Assembly: GCA_035444285.1 (NCBI GenBank)
Contig: DAOMOK010000016.1
Coordinates: 1-64,000, forward strand
Direction: 5' to 3'
Length of the DNA stretch: 64,000 nucleotides
Source: CAADGU01 sp035444285
GTDB taxonomy: Bacteria; Chloroflexota; Anaerolineae; Promineifilales; Promineifilaceae
Position numbers and translations under genes: made by a program. The notes under the pieces are model-generated. The model saw only the letters and a list, made by a program, of their open reading frames with translations. It was not told the DNA's origin and did no database searches. Shown piece after piece: positions 24,896 to 33,973 of the stretch. Position 1 is the stretch's first letter. Each line of letters opens with the position of its first letter.

Positions 24896-26201
24896 CCTCC
24901 GGCGGTCGCAACGCATACCCCACGCCGCGTTCACTGACAATCCAGTTGTCATAGGGCACAATGGCGCGGCGCAGCCGTTTGATGAGCGTTTTCAGGCGGT
25001 CAGGGTCATCCACCAACACTTCACCCCACACGGCCGTTTCCAATTCATCCCCATGCACCACCTGCCCCGCGTTTTGGCACAGGCAGACCAGAATGGCAAA
25101 CTGCGAAGTGGTCAGCGCCATCTCCTGATTCTCGGCCCACACCTGGTGCCGCTGTTGATCAATAACAAACGGCCCGGCCTGGATCAGGCCACTAACATCC
25201 TGGCGACGTACAAAACGGTGCAAAATCTCGCTGGTGTAGGTGTAATTGCCATTGTTGTTATGCAGCAAACATTGCTGCTCTAACAGGCGCACCGTATCCA
25301 CCGGCCCATTGGTGATCGCCAGTGTATATTGCTCTTCAGCCGCCAGGTTTTGCCAGAGATAGCTCAAGTGTGAGGCTGCCTCCACTTCAATGGCATTATC
25401 CAATGCCGCAAAATCAGTTAGCGGCAATTGGACTGCTGTCACAGCCTGGTACGCATGGTATCCGGCAATGTGTAGAAAAAAGGGATGTGGCCCCACCAAA
25501 AAAAGCAGGTGGTTGATGAGTTCTGGGGAAAAGCCATAAGCCCTATCCAGCATCCGCTGGTTGAGCAGGCCACGCGCTTCTTCGGCAGTAAACAGACCCA
25601 ATGGCAGGGTCACGAAAATGTTGAAAAAAGGGGAACTGAGGATTTCTTCTTCGGCGGTGATGTTGAACAACGGCCGTTGACTTGCCGTCAGATAAGCCAA
25701 CCCATATTTGGTGGTTAGCCCCCGCAGCCGGGCAAAAAAGTAGGGCGTCAGGTGGGCATTGGCCGCCAGCAGCTCAAATTCATCCAGCAGCACCACCACG
25801 GCCGTACCATCCCGGCTGATCTGATGCAACAGGCGATCAATCGCCCGGTAGCCGCCGGGTGTGTCGGTGGAGCGCACGGCCGTGCCCGCTGCTTCCGCCG
25901 CATCCATCAGCGCATCATACAACGCTTCATACACCTCATCCGCCGGCGATTCGCCAAACTCCTGGCAGTCCAGATGGACAAACAAAACCTGGGAAGCCCC
26001 CCACTGGTGTGCGTCCTGCACTTCCGGGCGCATCAAATGAATCAGCAGGGAACTCTTGCCAATTCGGCGCGGCCCAATCAGAGATACGCTCTGCCCATTT
26101 CGCAGCAGGCCCATAATCTGGTTGATTTCAGCCTCACGCCCATAGAAAAATTCTGCCTGCCGGATAGCACCACGATGGAAGAAGGGGTTGTCACTGCTCA
26201 T
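24891..26201 (-). CDS. AAA/STAND-type ATPase with C-terminal OmpR-type winged helix
   Basis: 436 residues. Residues about 1-300 form an ATPase of the archaeal-ATPase/Orc1-like kind, with Walker A GPRRIGKSS (near 43) and Walker B VVVLLDEFE. The end (LTTSQFAILVCLCQNAGQVVHGDELETAVWG through LIKRLRRAIVPYDNWIVSERGVGYAL) is a winged-helix DNA-binding domain like those of OmpR/PhoB regulators. The order ATPase then DNA-binding domain suggests a nucleotide-controlled regulator; the ligand is unknown. The gene stands alone, with octamer repeats upstream. Confidence 0.8.
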   Translation of the reverse strand: MSSDNPFFHRGAIRQAEFFYGREAEINQIMGLLRNGQSVSLIGPRRIGKSSLLIHLMRPEVQDAHQWGASQVLFVHLDCQEFGESPADEVYEALYDALMDAAEAAGTAVRSTDTPGGYRAIDRLLHQISRDGTAVVVLLDEFELLAANAHLTPYFFARLRGLTTKYGLAYLTASQRPLFNITAEEEILSSPFFNIFVTLPLGLFTAEEARGLLNQRMLDRAYGFSPELINHLLFLVGPHPFFLHIAGYHAYQAVTAVQLPLTDFAALDNAIEVEAASHLSYLWQNLAAEEQYTLAITNGPVDTVRLLEQQCLLHNNNGNYTYTSEILHRFVRRQDVSGLIQAGPFVIDQQRHQVWAENQEMALTTSQFAILVCLCQNAGQVVHGDELETAVWGEVLVDDPDRLKTLIKRLRRAIVPYDNWIVSERGVGYALRPPEA

Positions 26202-26248
26202 AAGCCTGCAATTTTAGTGGCAGGACGGTGTAATGACAAGGCGAAAAA

Positions 26249-26304
26249 GTGACAGAGTGAAGGGGTGAAGGAGTGAGCAGGTGAGCAGGTGAGCAGGTGA
26301 GGGG
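26249..26304. repeat. Seven tandem octamers
   Basis: GTGACAGA, GTGAAGGG, GTGAAGGA, three GTGAGCAG and GTGAGGGG: an exact 8-bp period between two minus-strand genes. Confidence 0.92.
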
Positions 26305-26322
26305 GTGAATGCCGAAGACCGA

Positions 26323-26874
26323 CTACTGGTTTTTCCAGGCGGTGGCATATTTTTTGCGGTATTTGGGATCTGTTTCTGTCTCGATGAGCGCCCATGCTCT
26401 TTCTTTGATCGTTTCATCTTTGACAGCATCATACAGATTTGCCAGACCGGTTATGATGTCGGAGCGGATGAGGGTACCGTTTTTCTCAGTGATACATTCC
26501 CGGTAACGGCCGTCCAGCCCATCCACCACCATTTGCTGCTGTTCCACGCCGACTACACCTACTTTCCACAACGACTGTAAACAGTGCCGGGCAGTGACAA
26601 ACCGTTCATCCTTTGTCACTGCCAGCAGCTTATCAAAATCGGCGAGTATTCGTTTCTCTGGGTCGCTTTTTGCCAGTTGGCAGAGGAGCTGAGAGTTAAT
26701 GGCCCGCACGTGGTTATCTTTATGCGTCAAACCGGCTACCAGTTCATCCCAGGCGTAGTAGGCCCAATCAACGGGCACGGCCGTGGCCTCCATCAAATAA
26801 TAGTAAGCTGCATTCTGCAACGCTTTATCTTTGGTCTGTATGTATGCCAGGTGTGTCTGTGTTGTTTGGTCCAT
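26323..26874 (-). CDS. HEAT-like helical repeat protein
   Basis: 183 residues, almost all helical. Repeated helix pairs such as WDELVAGLTHKDNHVRAINSQLLCQLAKSD and HCLQSLWKVG resemble HEAT repeats. No catalytic motif. GAGGGG precedes the ATG. The function is probably protein binding; it is not clearly linked to neighbours. Confidence 0.6.
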   Translation of the reverse strand: MDQTTQTHLAYIQTKDKALQNAAYYYLMEATAVPVDWAYYAWDELVAGLTHKDNHVRAINSQLLCQLAKSDPEKRILADFDKLLAVTKDERFVTARHCLQSLWKVGVVGVEQQQMVVDGLDGRYRECITEKNGTLIRSDIITGLANLYDAVKDETIKERAWALIETETDPKYRKKYATAWKNQ

Positions 26875-26892
26875 TTATCCCCTCACCAACAG

Positions 26893-26945
26893 TTTGTAGT
26901 AGGCGATTTATCGCTGTTGAAAGGCAATAAATTGCCTACTACAAA
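26893..26945. repeat. Hairpin after the MoaD-like gene
   Basis: TTTGTAGTAGGC and GCCTACTACAAA form a 12-bp stem with further pairing of the inner ATTTAT/ATAAAT. It follows the minus-strand stop codon of the MoaD-like gene and can act as its transcript end. Confidence 0.75.
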
Positions 26946-26950
26946 CAGTT

Positions 26951-27247
26951 TTACCCGCCAGCCATGGCGCCTACCACCCGAAACGGTTCAGCGCCCGTCA
27001 GGATAGCCTCAGGCAGCAGCCTATCAGCCGGCTCGTGTGACCAATCCTGACCACAGACAAAGAAGCGAATGAACGGCCGTCGCTCCTTTGTCGCCTGGTC
27101 GCGGATGGTGCCGCGCAGCATAGGATATTGCGCTTCCACCGCATCCAACACCGCCGCCAGCGTCACCGACCCCGCCACCGAGAGTTCAACTTCGCGGTCA
27201 ACCTTTGCCAGCATGCGCAAATGGTGGGGCAATGCTACCCGGATCAT
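26951..27247 (-). CDS. MoaD/ThiS-like beta-grasp protein
   Basis: 98 residues ending in Gly-Gly (VVGAMAGG), the hallmark of ubiquitin-like sulfur carriers whose C-terminus is activated and thiocarboxylated. The segment SVTLAAVLDAVEAQYPMLRGTI and the later DRLLPEAILTGAEPFRVV fit the fold. No MoeB/ThiF-type activating enzyme is nearby. The start overlaps the stop codon of the BNR-repeat gene (ATGA), so the two are translationally coupled, which suggests a shared, undefined function. Confidence 0.78.
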   Translation of the reverse strand: MIRVALPHHLRMLAKVDREVELSVAGSVTLAAVLDAVEAQYPMLRGTIRDQATKERRPFIRFFVCGQDWSHEPADRLLPEAILTGAEPFRVVGAMAGG

Positions 27248-28359
27248 GGCAGCGTCTGCACTTCCACCGACAAAACCGGCGGCAAATCACGAGCAATCGC
27301 CATCCAGTTATCGCCGGAATCGGCCGAGACATACACCTGCCCACCCGTCGTGCCCAAATAGACACCGCACGAATCCAGCGAATCCACCGCCAACGCACTG
27401 CGCAATACGTTCACGTAACAGTCACTTTGTGGCAGCCCATTGGTCAGCGCCTCCCACTCAATGCCACCCGTGCGGCTGCGGTATACGCGCAGCTTGCCAT
27501 CCGGCGGATAATGCTCCGAGTCGCTCTTGATCGGCACCACGTAAATTGTCTCCGGCTCATGGGCATGAACGGCAATCGGAAAACCAAAGTCTGTTGGCAA
27601 ATTGCCGCTAATTTCGTGCCATAGATCGCCGGCATTATCGCTACGCATCACGTCCCAATGCTTTTGCATAAACAACACGTCAGGCCGCGAGGAATGCAGC
27701 GCCAAACCATGTACACAATGGCCAACGTCCGCGTCCGGATCCGGCAGTTCATACTCAGACAGCAGCCCCTTGTTGATGGGCAGCCAGGTTTCGCCGCCAT
27801 TATCCGAACGGAAAGCGCCCGCAGCGGAGATGGCGATGAAGATACGGTTAGGGTTAGTGGGGTCTATAAGAATGGTGTGCAGGCACATGCCCCCCGCGCC
27901 CGGCTGCCAGAGGTGGCCTTTGGACTCACGCAAACCGGGTAACTCCTGCCACGTCTGCCCACCATCGCTGGTGCGGAAAAGGGCGGCGTCTTCCACCCCG
28001 GCATAGACCACATCCGGGTCGGTGTGGGAGGGCTGCAACAGCCAGACGCGCTTAAATTCCCAGGGATGCTGCGTGCCATCGTACCATTGATGGGTGCCGG
28101 GTGTCCCTTCATAAGCAAACGCATTGCCCACCGGTTCCCATGTTTTGCCGCCATCGTCTGAACGCTGGATCAACTGCCCAAACCAGCCCGATGACTGTGA
28201 GGCATACAGCCTGTTTGGGTTGGCAGGTGAACCATTGACGTGGTAAATCTCCCAACCGGCAAAATGGGGGCCGTTGATGTCCCACTTTTGACGTTTTTCA
28301 TCTGAAGTCAAAATAAATGCGCCTTTGCGCGTGCCAACCAAAACTCTTACACCGCTCAT
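27244..28359 (-). CDS. BNR/Asp-box beta-propeller protein (sialidase-like fold)
   Basis: 371 residues, no signal peptide. Asp-box motifs SDDGGKTW, SDGGQTW and SDNGGETW and a later SADSGDNW mark propeller blades. Catalytic residues of true sialidases are not evident, so glycosidase activity is unproven. AAAGGAG precedes the ATG. It is coupled to the MoaD-like gene by a 4-bp overlap. The family also includes glycosyl-hydrolase-annotated proteins of unknown role. Confidence 0.78.
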   Translation of the reverse strand: MSGVRVLVGTRKGAFILTSDEKRQKWDINGPHFAGWEIYHVNGSPANPNRLYASQSSGWFGQLIQRSDDGGKTWEPVGNAFAYEGTPGTHQWYDGTQHPWEFKRVWLLQPSHTDPDVVYAGVEDAALFRTSDGGQTWQELPGLRESKGHLWQPGAGGMCLHTILIDPTNPNRIFIAISAAGAFRSDNGGETWLPINKGLLSEYELPDPDADVGHCVHGLALHSSRPDVLFMQKHWDVMRSDNAGDLWHEISGNLPTDFGFPIAVHAHEPETIYVVPIKSDSEHYPPDGKLRVYRSRTGGIEWEALTNGLPQSDCYVNVLRSALAVDSLDSCGVYLGTTGGQVYVSADSGDNWMAIARDLPPVLSVEVQTLP

Positions 28360-28375
28360 ATCTTTCTCCTTTAGT

Positions 28376-28408
28376 AGACCTGACAGGTTTTGGGAACCTG
28401 GTAGGTTT
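28376..28408. repeat. Imperfect hairpin element of the CCTGACAGGT family
   Basis: AGACCTGACAGGTTT followed by GAACCTGGTAGGTTT; the second arm has diverged. It lies upstream of the BNR-protein gene. Confidence 0.65.
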
Positions 28409-28455
28409 AGTTACCAGAGGTGGCACGGTTGGAAACCGGCCACAGCACGTATAAA

Positions 28456-28932
28456 TTACTGTTTAAGTGTACACAAGGCTTGCCGAATTTCGCCCAGATG
28501 ATAGGCGGTATGCACAATCATGCCGATAGCGCCGCCGATGTGTTGTTCGCTGGGCCATTCGGCCGTGTCAGCAATCAACGCTTTGATGCGATTATAACTC
28601 TCACGTAAGTCAGCCTTGAGGTCTTCCCATTCTGCCGGCGTGACGGCGCTGGTCTCACGCCAGATTTTGTCCCAATCCTGCTGTTCATACTGCTGTGTGC
28701 GCACCGTATGTTCCAACACATCCAGGTAAAAGGCGATATGCTTTACCTGTGCCGCCAACGTAGCACATTTGCCGCCAACGGGGATTGAGGCTTCGGCGGC
28801 TGAAATGGTGGCTAATGTTTCAAACATGGATGTACCCTTGTCCAGATACATGCCATGCACATTGTCAAAAGTTTCGTCAAGCAGCACATAAAGCGCCTGC
28901 GTAAAGTGTTCAGTTTGAATGGAGGAGGACAT
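28456..28932 (-). CDS. DinB-like four-helix metal protein
   Basis: 158 residues. The bundle has candidate metal ligands His in QVKHIAFYL and the pair in VHTAYHLGEIRQAL, the HxxxH pattern of the DinB/YfiT superfamily. Such proteins include thiol transferases and damage-inducible proteins; the substrate is not predictable. AAGGAG lies upstream of the ATG. The 214 bp beyond the start toward 29146 hold no gene. Confidence 0.8.
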   Translation of the reverse strand: MSSSIQTEHFTQALYVLLDETFDNVHGMYLDKGTSMFETLATISAAEASIPVGGKCATLAAQVKHIAFYLDVLEHTVRTQQYEQQDWDKIWRETSAVTPAEWEDLKADLRESYNRIKALIADTAEWPSEQHIGGAIGMIVHTAYHLGEIRQALCTLKQ

Positions 28933-29146
28933 CTTACTCCTTGTTGAATTTGGGTTGGTTTAATTCTACGTGGCGTAAATTTTAGAACATATGTTCCCGT
29001 CTGTCAATGGTTGGTTTGTGTGTCGGAATATATCTCTGTGACTATAGACCCCCACACCGGTGGAAAGCAAGCCTGGGCAGGACAGGAGAAGCCGTTTCGA
29101 GATTCTGTTACCCCTGACAATGTGATCAGATACCAGAGCAAAATCG

Positions 29147-31402
29147 TCAGGTCTGCCTGTCTTTCAAGTAATGGTACAACACGGCCGTGACCGTGGCCGG
29201 TTCGGCGTCGCGTTCTTTGTTGTAGCTGCGGGTGGCGCGGCTGCGGCTGAGGTGCAGGATGCGCCGGGCGCGGGTGATGCCCACGTAGAGCAGGCGCAGC
29301 CGTTCGCTGATGATGTCTATGTGCGCCGATTCGGTGGCGCTACGGCCGTCATAAATCCCGGCATCGCCCGCCATCAAATAATGCAACTGGGCCACCGCTT
29401 CGGCCGTCGGGTCGCCGCCAAGCAGGTCGCTGACGCCCATAAAATAAGCGTCCAGGCTGCCCGGAATCCAGTTGCCATCTACCCCCACCATGAAGACCAC
29501 GTCCCATTCCAGCCCTTTGGCGCTGTGCTGCGTACTCAGGGCGATGCGCCCCGGCTGTGGTTCGTAGCCCATGTCCGCCTGGGAAGCGATGGGGAAACTG
29601 CGCCGTCCGGCGGCTACTTCGCCCAATTCGGCGGCTAATTCGGGCAGGCGCAGTTCTGGCTGCGCATCGCGCCGGTTACGCAGGAAGGTGGCAATCTGGT
29701 AAGCGATGGACAGGTCGCCTTCGTGAATCTCGCCCCAGGCAAACAGTTCGTCGCCCAGAGCTAAGGTGAGGTCGTCTATGGGCAACGGCCGTAAATCAAA
29801 CAACCGCCCCACAAATTCCGCAAACCGCTCCATCGCCGCCACCTCTTCCGGCGATGCCACCCCGGCAGGCAGCGCCGCTTCCACATCGCCGGCCTCCCAG
29901 GGGAAAAGCAGCCGCTCTGGCTGGTGTACGCTCTTGAGCAACGTGTGAAACTGCGTCAGCCGTTCCTCCGGCAGCAGCGCCGCCGGGTGGCCCAATTTGT
30001 AGAGGCTGGCATGGGCGCTGACCATGGCCCGCATATCCAGCGGATCGGCCAATATCGCCAGGACGGCGTGCATGGCGGCAGCAATTTCCCGTTCACGGGT
30101 GCCGCCGCGCAGCAGGTTGTCATAGTCCGCGTCCAGTTCATCCAGGTGTTCGGCCATCAGGTAGCCCAGGTTGTTGGTCGGGACGAGAATGGCGACAGTG
30201 TGCTGGGGATGCTGGCGAACATGGGTCAGCGCCTTTTGGGCCACGCCGGGCAGCTCTTCATCCTCACGGTGGCGGTAAACGGTGATGCGGATATCGGCCT
30301 GGCTATCTGGTGGATTGGGCTGGGCGTCGCCGGGCGGTGTCGGTTCAATGTACTGGCGGCGAAAGGTGTGGGCGCGCACTTCGGGCACAGGATGTTTGTC
30401 CATGACCCAATCGAGCATGGTATTGGCCGCGCCGATGATAAAAGGGGCGCTGCGACCGCTGTTGGGTAATGGCAGCGCCAGCACATCCTCACGGTCAATG
30501 AAGGCATTGAAAAAGCGGGGATGCGCGGCCGTAAAGGTGCTGGTGATCGCCTGGTTGGGGTCGCCCACCCGCACCCAATTACCCTCCGGCCCGGTCAGCG
30601 TTTCCAGCAAAATTTCTTGCAGCGGGATGCTGTCCTGGGCTTCGTCTTCCAGCACGTAGGGCCAGCGGGCGCGCAGTGTTTCCGCCAGCCCGGTGCGGTG
30701 GTGCAGCAGGTCGGTCGCCTGCCAGATCAGGTCGTCAAAGTCCAATGCACCCTGGCGCGAGAGGATGGTCTGGTAACGGCCGTAAATACCGGCGAGCATC
30801 CAGAGAAGGGGTGATGAGGTGATAGGGTGATGAGGTGATGAGGCTGCTTCTTCGGGTTGCAAACGCTCCAAAATGGCGTCTGGCCGATACCGTTCATTTT
30901 TGGCCGTGCTGATGAAACTTTGCGCCATTTTGCTGGTTTCGTCGCGCCAGCGGGCGCGGGTTTGTGGACTGTCGTCGGGCAGGAAGGCGCGCCAGAGGTC
31001 GGGGTATTGCTCAACCCACTGGTCAATGGCCTGGTTGAGAAAGTGGCGCGCCTGCGAATCGCCGGCAACCGTCAGGGAGGCGTCGCTGCCGAAGTCGCTG
31101 TTGGCCGTTTTGACGATCTCGTTGGCCAGACTGTGCAGGGTGCGCACATCAAAACCGACGGACGGCCGTGCCATTTCGTCCAATCGCTGCCGGATGCGAG
31201 CGCGGAAGGTGTCTACGCTGGAATTGAGGTAGGTGACAATGAGAACTTGCTGCCCGGCGCTGGGGTTGACACGGCCGTCGGCAATGATCTGCGCCGCCAG
31301 CAAGGAGAGCGTAAACGTCTTACCGCTGCCAGGCACGGCACTGATGGCCATACGGCCGTGTTGATATTCAAGGATGCGGGCCTGGGCAGGTCTTAAGTTC
31401 AT
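29147..31402 (-). CDS. UvrD/Rep-family DNA helicase
   Basis: 751 residues; superfamily 1 ATP-dependent 3'-5' helicase. Motif I is AVPGSGKT near residue 24, motif II-like LEDEAQDSIPLQE, motif III RVGDPNQAITSTF, motif V STQHSAKGLEWDVVFM, and motif VI LYVGITRARR. In motif II Glu-Asp-Glu-Ala replaces the usual Asp-Glu-x-Gln order slightly. The 2B region is shorter than in UvrD. An octamer tract (30811-30842) is read in frame as SSPHHPITSSP within the 1B region. GAGGAG precedes the start. Confidence 0.9.
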   Translation of the reverse strand: MNLRPAQARILEYQHGRMAISAVPGSGKTFTLSLLAAQIIADGRVNPSAGQQVLIVTYLNSSVDTFRARIRQRLDEMARPSVGFDVRTLHSLANEIVKTANSDFGSDASLTVAGDSQARHFLNQAIDQWVEQYPDLWRAFLPDDSPQTRARWRDETSKMAQSFISTAKNERYRPDAILERLQPEEAASSPHHPITSSPLLWMLAGIYGRYQTILSRQGALDFDDLIWQATDLLHHRTGLAETLRARWPYVLEDEAQDSIPLQEILLETLTGPEGNWVRVGDPNQAITSTFTAAHPRFFNAFIDREDVLALPLPNSGRSAPFIIGAANTMLDWVMDKHPVPEVRAHTFRRQYIEPTPPGDAQPNPPDSQADIRITVYRHREDEELPGVAQKALTHVRQHPQHTVAILVPTNNLGYLMAEHLDELDADYDNLLRGGTREREIAAAMHAVLAILADPLDMRAMVSAHASLYKLGHPAALLPEERLTQFHTLLKSVHQPERLLFPWEAGDVEAALPAGVASPEEVAAMERFAEFVGRLFDLRPLPIDDLTLALGDELFAWGEIHEGDLSIAYQIATFLRNRRDAQPELRLPELAAELGEVAAGRRSFPIASQADMGYEPQPGRIALSTQHSAKGLEWDVVFMVGVDGNWIPGSLDAYFMGVSDLLGGDPTAEAVAQLHYLMAGDAGIYDGRSATESAHIDIISERLRLLYVGITRARRILHLSRSRATRSYNKERDAEPATVTAVLYHYLKDRQT
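30811..30842. repeat. Four tandem octamers inside the helicase gene
   Basis: GTGATGAG, GTGATAGG and GTGATGAG twice. Read on the minus strand they add a short His/Pro/Ser segment between conserved helicase parts. Confidence 0.9.
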
Positions 31403-31426
31403 AGGTTAACTCCTCGCCGACTACAC

Positions 31427-31642
31427 CTACTCATCACCGGATGGTACCCCCTCTTTACTCAATCGTTCCCAAATCCACATGCGCGCCAGGGTAGAGGGAG
31501 AGACCTCTTTAGGCGCGGCCGCTTCTTGCAACCAGGCCAGACTTTCTTCTGACATACGAATCGTGAACACCTTCGGTTTGAACCGACGCGGAGATGGTTC
31601 ATTTTCATAGATTTCAACCTCATCTAAAAGTTCTTGTGTCAT
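31427..31642 (-). CDS. Ribbon-helix-helix protein (BrnA/CopG-like antitoxin)
   Basis: 71 residues. The segment KPKVFTIRMSEESLAWLQEAA with the following helix SPSTLARMWIWERL fits a ribbon-helix-helix DNA-binding fold. No toxin partner such as BrnT is adjacent, so it is an orphan antitoxin or a simple regulator. It lies 54 bp downstream of the GH127 gene and upstream of the helicase gene. No clear Shine-Dalgarno. Confidence 0.6.
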   Translation of the reverse strand: MTQELLDEVEIYENEPSPRRFKPKVFTIRMSEESLAWLQEAAAPKEVSPSTLARMWIWERLSKEGVPSGDE

Positions 31643-31696
31643 TTTACCATTACTTATGCTGATAGCGTCTCTTTTCGACGATGGTAGCGAAATTGC

Positions 31697-33640
31697 TCAA
31701 ATCTTTCGTCGTCCCGCTTCAGGAACCCAGACACGCATACTCCGCATTCCTCGATTGCCCCAGGCAAAGTAAGGAATGGCGGTAAGTTGAACCGGGCGTG
31801 ACGACGTTGGCAAAAGTTCTGCCAGGGGCTTGTATAGAGCTTCCTTCCAGCCAGATGCCAGGACACGCCCAGGAACATGGATTGCATGGATGCCACCCCA
31901 GGTGGACACGGCCGTTAATATCCCGTCAGTCACCACCTGTATATCCAAGAGATCTACATCGTCAGGCTGATCGTGCGACTCAAAACAGTAAACCAGTGGC
32001 CCCCGTTGGAGGGCCACACACCCGCGCAGGGCATCAATTCGGTGGTGAGCCGCAATAAACACCGGTTCCATGTACAGGTGCAGCGTCACAACATCACCCA
32101 CCTGCCAACTCCGCGACACTGTCAGATAGCCTTTTTCATCCAGCGGTGGCGTCACTTCAATTCCATTGAGTAGGAGCGTGTACTGTTGGCACCAGCCAGG
32201 CATCCGCAGTGACAAGGCCCAGGGGGTGGGCAGACACTGACCGACTTGGAGCAACACCTGACCGTGCCAGGGATACGTTGTCTCCATCTCAAGTTCGACA
32301 GCGTTTCCCTGTACACTGAAGCTCAGATTAGCGGCTGCAAGTTGATGAATCTGCACGCCTGTATTGTCGGCTGTCGCCAGATAATGACTCATGCTGGCCA
32401 GGGTACGCATGACATTGGGGGGGCAGCAGGCACAGCTATGCCAGGCCGGCCGCCGCTGCTCTTCAACTTTATCCGTATCGGCCGCAGCGCGCGCGTAATG
32501 GCCGTCACGCACCTGCAAAGGATTCACATACAAATAGCTGGCTCCTTCCAGACCGGGACTGCTTAATACCCCATTGTAAAGCGTTTGCTCAAACAGGTCG
32601 GCATAACGGCGTTCGCCGGTGGCAAGCAGCAGCCGCCAGTTCCACATCAGGCTGGCAATGGCCGCGCACGTTTCGCAGTAGCAGGTGTCAGGTGGCAGTT
32701 CATAAGGATCGCCAAATGCTTCGCCGTCCGACCGCGAACCAACGCCGCCGGTTACATACAGTTTGCGTTCGACCATATCTGCCCACAGTCTGTGCATGGC
32801 AGCCAAAAGCGCCTGTTCACCACGCTCCATGTACAAATCGGTCACACCTGTCGTCAGATAAAGCTGGCGGACAGCATGGCCGGCAACCTCCACTGCCTCT
32901 CGAACCGGCACATGATCTTGCTGGTAAACGGCGCCATATCCCGCATGGCCGCGCATCCGGTTACGGCCGCGCCGATCAATAAAAAGCTGCGCCAGATCAA
33001 GATGGCGTTCATCCCCGGTCAGCCGATACAACTCCACCAGCGCCATTTCGATTTCGGGATGGCCGCAGGTTTCGTCACGGCCGTCAACCCCAAACATCCC
33101 ATCAATATGCGCCACAAACCGCAGCGCCACCACCAACAGCCGATCATCAGCCAACGCCCGCTGAACGGCAATCGCCGCCTGGATCAAATGTCCGGCGCAG
33201 TACAATTCGTGCCCATGATCCAGGTCCGTCCAGCGTTTTTCCGGGGCGGCAAACTGGTAGTAGCTGTTCAGGTAGCCGTCTGCTTGTTGTGCCTGTTCAA
33301 TGAGAGTAATGGCTTCGTCTACCATCCCCTGCAAAGCTGTGTCCGGGACGCGCCCCAACTCCCAGGCAACGGCCTCTAGCCATTTATAAACGTCAGAATC
33401 AGCAAATCTGTAACCGGCAAATGCGCCTTCTGCAAGACCCGCCGCAATTCGCAAATTACGCAAATTACCGGCCTCTTCCAACATGGCAAAACCATGCGGC
33501 AGGCTGACCGTGCGATTAACGTCTTGATGGTTACCCCAAAAGCCGCCGGTCATTTGCACGGCCGTATAAGGCAGTGTGCGTAACACCGACCGCTTCGATT
33601 TCCTGTTATCAACCGGCCCTGCCTTCTCTCTGTCTGGCAT
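31697..33640 (-). CDS. Glycoside hydrolase family 127 (beta-L-arabinofuranosidase-like)
   Basis: 647 residues; the family removes beta-L-arabinofuranose residues from plant or protein glycans. The zinc-binding cysteine site is recognisable as Glu-Thr-Cys in CYCETCAA and the Cys-Cys pair in HSCACCPPN. Other family parts are YPWHGQVLL-like C-terminal strands and GGFWGNHQDVN near the N-terminus. No signal peptide, so it is probably cytosolic and acts on imported oligosaccharides. The ATG at 33640 is chosen for AGGAGGG 7 nt upstream; an in-frame ATG 20 codons earlier lacks one. No sugar transporter is adjacent. Confidence 0.9.
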   Translation of the reverse strand: MPDREKAGPVDNRKSKRSVLRTLPYTAVQMTGGFWGNHQDVNRTVSLPHGFAMLEEAGNLRNLRIAAGLAEGAFAGYRFADSDVYKWLEAVAWELGRVPDTALQGMVDEAITLIEQAQQADGYLNSYYQFAAPEKRWTDLDHGHELYCAGHLIQAAIAVQRALADDRLLVVALRFVAHIDGMFGVDGRDETCGHPEIEMALVELYRLTGDERHLDLAQLFIDRRGRNRMRGHAGYGAVYQQDHVPVREAVEVAGHAVRQLYLTTGVTDLYMERGEQALLAAMHRLWADMVERKLYVTGGVGSRSDGEAFGDPYELPPDTCYCETCAAIASLMWNWRLLLATGERRYADLFEQTLYNGVLSSPGLEGASYLYVNPLQVRDGHYARAAADTDKVEEQRRPAWHSCACCPPNVMRTLASMSHYLATADNTGVQIHQLAAANLSFSVQGNAVELEMETTYPWHGQVLLQVGQCLPTPWALSLRMPGWCQQYTLLLNGIEVTPPLDEKGYLTVSRSWQVGDVVTLHLYMEPVFIAAHHRIDALRGCVALQRGPLVYCFESHDQPDDVDLLDIQVVTDGILTAVSTWGGIHAIHVPGRVLASGWKEALYKPLAELLPTSSRPVQLTAIPYFAWGNRGMRSMRVWVPEAGRRKI

Positions 33641-33973
33641 CTTCGGCCCTCCTTTTACAATAATCCACAGAATCCAACTGGGGTTCTGCCAATCAATCAC
33701 TTTCTCCTACGCGCCCATTATACGTGCTTTTAAGCCCCTGACAGCATTGGTCAAACGAGACGAACAGATACAATTGATCATCAAGGAGACAGATGGATAT
33801 GTCTTATCAAATCAGCCTTTTCCACGGCACTACCAGGCGCGGGAAGTAAATGGTATCATTAAAGTCAGACAGAATTCTTGGTGGGGCATGATTTATCTGG
33901 TTTCCAGTCAGACCATGCTCAAACGCCTTACTGCTGCCTGATTTTCAACGACTCCAAGATAATTCTTAGCGCC
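33641..33973. other. Divergent regulatory gap with a possible 18-codon ORF
   Basis: The gap lies between GH127 and the SARP-type regulator, transcribed apart. It is AT-rich with no ACGGCCGT. AAGGAG followed by ATG at 33793 opens a frame of 18 codons to TAA at 33849 (MDMSYQISLFHGTTRRGK), which could be a small upstream peptide but has no other support. Confidence 0.35.

Noticed and set aside
31654..31896. Minus-strand frame that might encode a partner toxin for the RHH protein
   Set aside because: It mostly overlaps the end of the GH127 gene in another frame and shows no BrnT, RelE or PIN features.
33793..33849. 18-codon frame with AAGGAG before the SARP-type regulator
   Set aside because: Too little evidence for a gene; there is no terminator or Cys/Lys pattern, so it is only mentioned as a possible upstream ORF.
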